Assembly (NCBI GenBank): GCA_016550425.1
Contig: JABXGS010000225.1
Span: 1 to 9,277, forward strand
Source: an archaeon
GTDB lineage: Archaea > Asgardarchaeota > Hermodarchaeia > Hermodarchaeales > Hermodarchaeaceae
Direction: 5' to 3'
DNA: 9,277 nt
This document shows positions 5,359 through 9,277 of this stretch, piece after piece. The translations under genes were made by a program, and so were the position numbers. The notes beneath the pieces were generated by a model. The model had not been told where the DNA came from. It did no database searches and saw only the letters and a list, made by a program, of their open reading frames with translations. Each line of letters begins with the position of its first letter. Position 1 is the first letter of the stretch.

Positions 5359-6882
5359 ATGTCATCAGAGCCACCTGAAAAAGAACCAGAAAGTGTTGAT
5401 GGGGAAGAGGATCCAGAATCGGTTCAAATCGAGCCTGTTGCAGAAGTTGTGGGCAAAACTACAACTCATACACTAAGAATTCGGGTGTTGAAACAGGGCG
5501 AGGTTGGTCGAAATGACTTTCTATCAATTAATCATCGCGGAGAGGAGTATTTACTGCTCTGCAAGGAATTAACACGCGAGAAGAGGGCAACTTTAGGGCA
5601 ATGTAGTGTTGTCGGGCCCATGCCTCGAACCCCATTCAATCCTGAAATGATGATCTATAAGGCAACACCCCGTACGGTGAGTGAAGCATTGGGTATTGAT
5701 ATTCCACTCGAGGAGGGAACCTACGTTGGGCAAATCTCTGGTAATACGATACCAGCCCAATTACCAGTAAAGCGGCTAGGACGCCTCTTTGTGGTGGGTA
5801 AGACTGGTAGTGGGAAAAGCTATACAACCGCCGTAATCATGGAAGAATTTCTCAAAAAAGGCATTCCGATTGTTGTATTGGACCGGCATGGAGAATATTC
5901 GAGTCTCAAAATCCCTGCTTCTGAAGGGAGTGAACGATTTGAAGTAGAACCACGCAGCTATGAGATGAGCGTCATCGAGTTTGCGGACTTACATGCCAAT
6001 CCAGGAGCTGATTTACCCATCGAAGCACTCCTGGGTACACACCCTAAGGATTTGGTTGTATCGGGACAAGGAACCATAATCAACTTTCGGGGCCTTGACT
6101 TGGGTGTACAGGAGGCATTATCACAGGAAATTCTAAGTGACTTATATCATGCGGCTGTCAATCGGGAAATTCCACCCTTCTATTGTTTTGTTGATGAAGC
6201 TCACACACTCGCTCCAAATCGTGGGAAAGCAGCGACCACGGGGATGATGCGCCTATTTGCTCAAGAGGGACGTAAATTTGCAGCTAATTTGGTAGTGATT
6301 ACTCAGAAACCCCAGCTCTTAGATACCACGGTCAGGAGCCAAGTCGGTACTTGGATAATTCACCAGCTCACTGATATTCGGGATGTTGATATCACGGTCT
6401 CGAGTACTGAAGGCCTTTCAAAAGAATGGGCAGAAGACATCCAACGTTTAGATACTGGCCAAGTTGTTGTAGCTGGTGATGCCGTTGAAGTGCCTGTTTT
6501 CATAGATGTGCGAACCCGAGAAACCACTCATGGAGCAACGGGTTTTAACCCTCTTGATTTTGCTGAAAAACAAACTCTTGAAGAACTAGAAAAACGACGA
6601 ATCCGGCTACGAACAGATTTTGCTGGACGAATCAAAGCAGCGGTTGAGCGGTTCCAGCAATTAACAGAAGGGGCAAATGGTGGACAGATGCCCCAGCAGG
6701 TTAGCGCATTACGTTCGGAGTTACAAGCCACCGAACAAAAATTGCATGATCTTCGTGAGGATAATTCGAAACTTACAGCTCGTATTCGGAAACTTGAAGT
6801 TGATCTAAAGAAGGCTGAAAAGAAATATCAAAAGGCGATGAATATCGCAGAACGCGCATTAGCTGAATTAAAAGGCCGATAA
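5359..6882 (+). CDS. HerA-like hexameric ATPase with C-terminal coiled coil
   Basis: A 507-residue ATPase of the HerA/FtsK superfamily. Archaeal HerA forms a hexameric DNA pump that acts with NurA nuclease and Mre11-Rad50 in DNA end resection. Order: acidic disordered N-terminus (1-23); beta-rich region like the HAS barrel (about 25-90); ATPase core with Walker A GKTGSGKS (147-154), DRHGEY (175-180), Walker B CFVDEAH with Asp279 and Glu280, and ITQKPQLLDTTVRSQ (314-328) holding a sensor-type Gln316 and a candidate arginine finger Arg326. After the core (to about 385) comes a helical extension (about 400-440) and a coiled coil (about 447-505) ending in Lys/Glu/Ala-rich sequence. The active-site residues are intact, so it should hydrolyse ATP. 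NurA, Mre11 and Rad50 are not in the window. It may be canonical HerA encoded apart from its partners, or a paralogue with another partner bound through the coiled coil. Confidence 0.9.
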   Translation: MSSEPPEKEPESVDGEEDPESVQIEPVAEVVGKTTTHTLRIRVLKQGEVGRNDFLSINHRGEEYLLLCKELTREKRATLGQCSVVGPMPRTPFNPEMMIYKATPRTVSEALGIDIPLEEGTYVGQISGNTIPAQLPVKRLGRLFVVGKTGSGKSYTTAVIMEEFLKKGIPIVVLDRHGEYSSLKIPASEGSERFEVEPRSYEMSVIEFADLHANPGADLPIEALLGTHPKDLVVSGQGTIINFRGLDLGVQEALSQEILSDLYHAAVNREIPPFYCFVDEAHTLAPNRGKAATTGMMRLFAQEGRKFAANLVVITQKPQLLDTTVRSQVGTWIIHQLTDIRDVDITVSSTEGLSKEWAEDIQRLDTGQVVVAGDAVEVPVFIDVRTRETTHGATGFNPLDFAEKQTLEELEKRRIRLRTDFAGRIKAAVERFQQLTEGANGGQMPQQVSALRSELQATEQKLHDLREDNSKLTARIRKLEVDLKKAEKKYQKAMNIAERALAELKGR

Positions 6883-6905
6883 TTTCCAGTAGAGACCTGA
6901 ATGCT

Positions 6906-7256
6906 CTATTTTGCTTGCCAAGCTTTTGTCGTGACTTTATCAACAAGACCCTTTGCACGCAGTTCATTTAACGAACGGATAATTTCATTTCGTGGAACAT
7001 CCACTCCACCAGCTCCTCGAATAATGGTTTGGATAGCACGTGGTCGTTGGGGGCGCTCGCGGATAGTTTCTAAGACGGCAGCTTGAAGAACCGATAACTT
7101 GGCACGCTTTTTAGCACCTCTTTTCTTAGACTTTTCTTCCTCGATGGGTTCTTGATCCTCCTCATCGAGAACTTCTTCCGCAGGGCCACTTGGTGCTGCT
7201 TCCTTTTCTGGTTCTTTCGCTTCGGGTGGTTCAGGCACTTCTTTTTTCTTTGACAT
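6906..7256 (-). CDS. Winged-helix protein with charged N-terminal tail, 116 aa
   Basis: The N-terminal half (1-52) is low complexity, rich in Glu, Pro and Lys, and probably disordered: acidic (5-41), then a basic cluster KSKKRGAKKRAK (42-53). The C-terminal half (about 53-116) has a winged-helix pattern: helix LSVLQAAVLETIRERP, helix RAIQTIIRGAG, a recognition-type helix RNEIIRSLNELRAKG (89-103), then a short wing LVDKVTTKAWQAK. It is likely a DNA- or RNA-binding protein. Length and a Lys-rich start recall ribosomal protein eS25, but the conserved eS25 start is not seen, so I leave it unnamed. The ATG at 7254-7256 is the only good start; the ribosome binding site is weak. It is convergent with the HerA-like gene, 23 bases apart, and divergent from the surface protein gene. 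Confidence 0.8.
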   Translation of the reverse strand: MSKKKEVPEPPEAKEPEKEAAPSGPAEEVLDEEDQEPIEEEKSKKRGAKKRAKLSVLQAAVLETIRERPQRPRAIQTIIRGAGGVDVPRNEIIRSLNELRAKGLVDKVTTKAWQAK

Positions 7257-7320
7257 TTACATCGCCACGATTATCAACAAGAGATTGAGTGGATGGCTCG
7301 ACCTCTGTTCACAGTGGGTC

Positions 7321-7328
7321 ATTTAAAT
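7321..7328. promoter_or_regulatory. Palindromic TATA-like box in the divergent gap
   Basis: ATTTAAAT is a perfect palindrome 65 bases from the winged-helix ATG on one side and about 54 from the surface-protein start on the other, so it could serve either direction. No BRE can be told apart on either side. It is the only strongly AT-rich element in the 125-base gap. Confidence 0.35.
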
Positions 7329-7381
7329 TTTCTGTTAGCCCTGTAACAAGCCCCACACGATTTGTAGCCTAAGCCGTAAGG

Positions 7382-8812
7382 TTGAAATACGGGAAGTATA
7401 ATCGACGGTCTCGCCTGAAAGGTTGGTTGTTCACTGTGTCACGTCGACAACGGAAAGGAAAGAAACAACGGCAAAAGCGTCTTGAGAAAGTACCAGAAAA
7501 ACTCCAGCGGAAACGAGACCGCCCAGAAAGGCAAAAACCTCGTCGGATGCCGGGCTGGGTCCGGATAGGTCTAGTTGCTATTTTAATTGCCGTTATAATT
7601 GGTGGCAGCACGTGGGCTTATCTCAATCTGCTACCGGAACCTGAACCAACCCAACCGGTTCAAGGTGCTTTGTATATTCTTCAACAAGACACCTTTTTTG
7701 TATTCATCAATGAATCGGGGCACGTTGAAATTGATTTCATGATTAGCCGTTATGCCGGAGGCACATTCGGAGGCAACCAACCGCTTAACCTCACTTTTTC
7801 ACGAACATTTGACGACGACGTGAATTTCACTCTAATTGATCCTCATGTATTCTATGACTATTATGGAAATGCATATTATATCCCCCCTGAAACTGATGCG
7901 AACAGTATCAGTTACGTAGTGGAAAATATACATCCAAACATGCAGTTTGAATATGAAAGACGTAACTTTCGCGGGCACAGTACAATGTCTGGATACTACA
8001 ATCTCTTGTGGGATTACATGTTGAATAGTAGTGATAACGTTTGGCTGCAAACCGACACGATGGAGGATATGTATACGTTCACCTTAGATATCCGGCCAGA
8101 AAATGATACAATTCCCTACAATACTCCCACGATTGTGCACTGCAATATAACCTTCAATACCTTACAAGTTGCAGATGCCAATACCTATAATTGGGGTGAA
8201 TCGATGCTTATCTTTCCGAAAAACGTCTACAATGGCACAATGCTCTTGGCGAATATGACTGTACATGAAGTCCTTCGCATCGGAAGCCTCGTGAACCCCC
8301 CTCTAAATCCAACCATTGATAATGAAACTCACATTGGGTTTGAAGCAAACCCGATTACAACCTCAATGTCACAAAATCAGTCCTGGGGCTACACTTTCGA
8401 TTTGAACGTTACCTCATTTACAAACTCGTCTTTTTGCCTCATAGATCTTACAACGCCCAAGAATGAATTCTTCATGCAATCCGGTTATACTGGAATTGTT
8501 GAAGAACAACCAATGCATTTCCCGAAAGCCGAGATTGAAATTCTCACTCCGTATCAAACTCAGCAGAAGAAAAACTATACGGATATCATATTTCGTTTTC
8601 CCGAAATATGTGTAGATAATGGGACAATATTCTACAATTTGCCTCCAGATGCCTTTGGACCACGCACCTTATCTATAATCCAACCTGCAAGCCAAGAACC
8701 AACTTCGCAGTCTGTGCCCAGCCTTGTAAGAATTTTTGAGATTTCAAGTGATATGTGTATACAAGTAATATCATGGTTTACAGATTTGTGGCGCCAATTT
8801 GTTTTCGGATAG
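7382..8812 (+). CDS. Single-pass surface protein with basic cytoplasmic tail and many N-glycosylation sequons
   Basis: A 476-residue membrane protein from TTG 7382 that I cannot assign to a family. The first 58 residues hold 25 Lys/Arg against 4 acidic residues. One transmembrane helix follows (about 62-82), so the tail is inside and the remaining 390 residues are outside. A Pro/Glu/Thr spacer (84-94) leads into a beta-rich, Asn/Thr/aromatic-rich ectodomain. It holds 14 N-x-S/T sequons at Asn110, 136, 148, 215, 241, 255, 284, 291, 314, 332, 342, 348, 398 and 413, all on the outside, as expected for archaeal N-glycosylated cell-surface proteins. There are four external cysteines (254, 352, 410, 459). 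The C-terminus is an amphipathic aromatic helix (about 458-474). The start is uncertain: TTG 7382 has GTAAGG too close, while TTG 7427 (AAAGG four bases upstream) or GTG 7436 would shorten the tail by 15 or 18 residues. Confidence 0.82.
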   Translation: MKYGKYNRRSRLKGWLFTVSRRQRKGKKQRQKRLEKVPEKLQRKRDRPERQKPRRMPGWVRIGLVAILIAVIIGGSTWAYLNLLPEPEPTQPVQGALYILQQDTFFVFINESGHVEIDFMISRYAGGTFGGNQPLNLTFSRTFDDDVNFTLIDPHVFYDYYGNAYYIPPETDANSISYVVENIHPNMQFEYERRNFRGHSTMSGYYNLLWDYMLNSSDNVWLQTDTMEDMYTFTLDIRPENDTIPYNTPTIVHCNITFNTLQVADANTYNWGESMLIFPKNVYNGTMLLANMTVHEVLRIGSLVNPPLNPTIDNETHIGFEANPITTSMSQNQSWGYTFDLNVTSFTNSSFCLIDLTTPKNEFFMQSGYTGIVEEQPMHFPKAEIEILTPYQTQQKKNYTDIIFRFPEICVDNGTIFYNLPPDAFGPRTLSIIQPASQEPTSQSVPSLVRIFEISSDMCIQVISWFTDLWRQFVFG

Positions 8813-8885
8813 GTTGTGAATTCATTTTTGGGTAATCCTTAATCAATTGGGTTGTTTTCCTTAAGGACCTAGACCTGCTCCGAGA

Positions 8886-8893
8886 TTTTAAAA
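8886..8893 (+). promoter_or_regulatory. TATA-like box upstream of the final gene
   Basis: TTTTAAAA lies about 49 bases before the ATG at 8942. Transcription starting about 25 bases downstream would leave a leader of roughly 25-30 bases carrying GGAGAT (8930-8935), six bases before the ATG. The 129-base gap after the surface-protein gene also has a T-run near 8824-8829, which could help end the upstream transcript. Confidence 0.45.
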
Positions 8894-8941
8894 GCCCGAC
8901 ATTTGTTAGGAATAATGAACTAATATGTAGGAGATGCAGCA

Positions 8942-9277
8942 ATGCCTTCTGAAGAAAAAGACCTCGATGAAGCCTACTCCCGTTATGGTAAACGGTTGAA
9001 GGATAAAATGGCAGCCCAAGACCCAATTAAGGATGAAGAACTCCGAGCGCGCCTTGAACAAGTTGATCGTCATAGCCCGGCAAAATCTAAGTTGTTCGCA
9101 GACTCTGAAGCTCGTCTTCAACATCTCAAAGAAGAATTTTTTATTGAAGTTCAAGTTCCTCAAACGCTTCAGGAGCATATCGTGCATCTTCTAGCTCAAG
9201 GGCATGAAGGTGAACTATCAGGCACCACAGTTTCGGTGGCAGATTTGTATACCGAGATTCATGATGTGAATGAATAT
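8942..9277 (+). CDS. Unrecognised charged helical protein, cut by window end
   Basis: An ATG opens a frame of 112 codons that runs off the right edge with no stop. The ribosome binding site GGAGAT (8930-8935) is well placed and a TATA-like box lies further up. The visible part is highly charged and mostly helical (DLDEAYSRYGKRLKDKMAA at 7-25; DEELRARLEQVDRH at 31-44; DSEARLQHLKEEF at 54-66), then FFIEVQVPQTLQEHIVHLLAQ (66-86), which looks like the start of a small alpha/beta or helical domain. No cysteine and no membrane segment are seen. I do not recognise the family, and the missing C-terminal part may hold the defining domain. Confidence 0.75.
   Translation, partial: MPSEEKDLDEAYSRYGKRLKDKMAAQDPIKDEELRARLEQVDRHSPAKSKLFADSEARLQHLKEEFFIEVQVPQTLQEHIVHLLAQGHEGELSGTTVSVADLYTEIHDVNEY

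Noticed and set aside
6906..7256. Ribosomal protein eS25
   Set aside because: Length and winged-helix C-terminus fit loosely, but the long acidic Pro-rich start and the absence of the conserved Lys-Trp-Ser-Lys-Gly-type start do not.
8778..9187. Two minus-strand ORFs of 82 and 93 codons near the right edge
   Set aside because: They overlap each other and the + strand gene at 8942, which has a proper ribosome binding site and plausible helical protein; their products look random.
1..9277. tRNA or rRNA genes, insertion sequences, CRISPR repeats, phage or plasmid hallmarks
   Set aside because: I saw no cloverleaf sequence, transposase, terminal inverted repeats, regularly spaced repeats or integrase; coverage is almost complete with ordinary-looking genes.

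Overview
The window reads as archaeal chromosome. It carries an archaeal-type tRNA-splicing endonuclease and a HerA-family ATPase. Start sites are preceded by GGTGA/GGAGGT-like ribosome binding sites, several intergenic gaps hold AT-rich TATA-like boxes, and one membrane protein is dense in N-glycosylation sequons. Base composition is moderate and genes are packed on both strands. An Asgard or other deep archaeal lineage would fit the mix of small zinc-binding, coiled-coil and unrecognised proteins, but nothing here proves it.

Layout. (1) 36-1110: endA, then a small unrecognised protein, then a possible 39-codon ORF, all on +. (2) 1083-2864: a stomatin/SPFH membrane protein (-) divergent from a zinc-ribbon coiled-coil protein (+), with a short shared promoter gap. 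(3) 2957-4490: a promoter-led + strand cluster of a 49-residue one-helix membrane protein, a NapH-like polytopic [4Fe-4S] protein, and a 74-residue protein with a C-x4-C...C-x2-H zinc-type motif. (4) 4503-7256: an unrecognised protein (-) divergent from a HerA-like ATPase with a C-terminal coiled coil (+). The ATPase is convergent with a winged-helix protein with a charged tail (-). (5) 7382-9277: a single-pass surface protein with a very basic cytoplasmic tail and 14 sequons, then an unrecognised gene cut by the window edge.

How they work together. The only pair with a clear biochemical link is the small membrane protein with the NapH-like protein: tight spacing, one promoter, same compartment. 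The SPFH/zinc-ribbon divergent pair may be co-regulated. The HerA-like ATPase has no NurA, Mre11 or Rad50 beside it, so its usual DNA end-resection context is absent here. I found no RNA gene, insertion sequence, CRISPR array or gene-free stretch longer than 300 bases. Several starts are set by ribosome binding sites rather than by the longest open frame: 677, 2109, 3120, 4266 and 5359. Three small ORFs (2957-3106, 991-1110 and 5223-5339) were found by reading the gaps; only the first is strongly supported.
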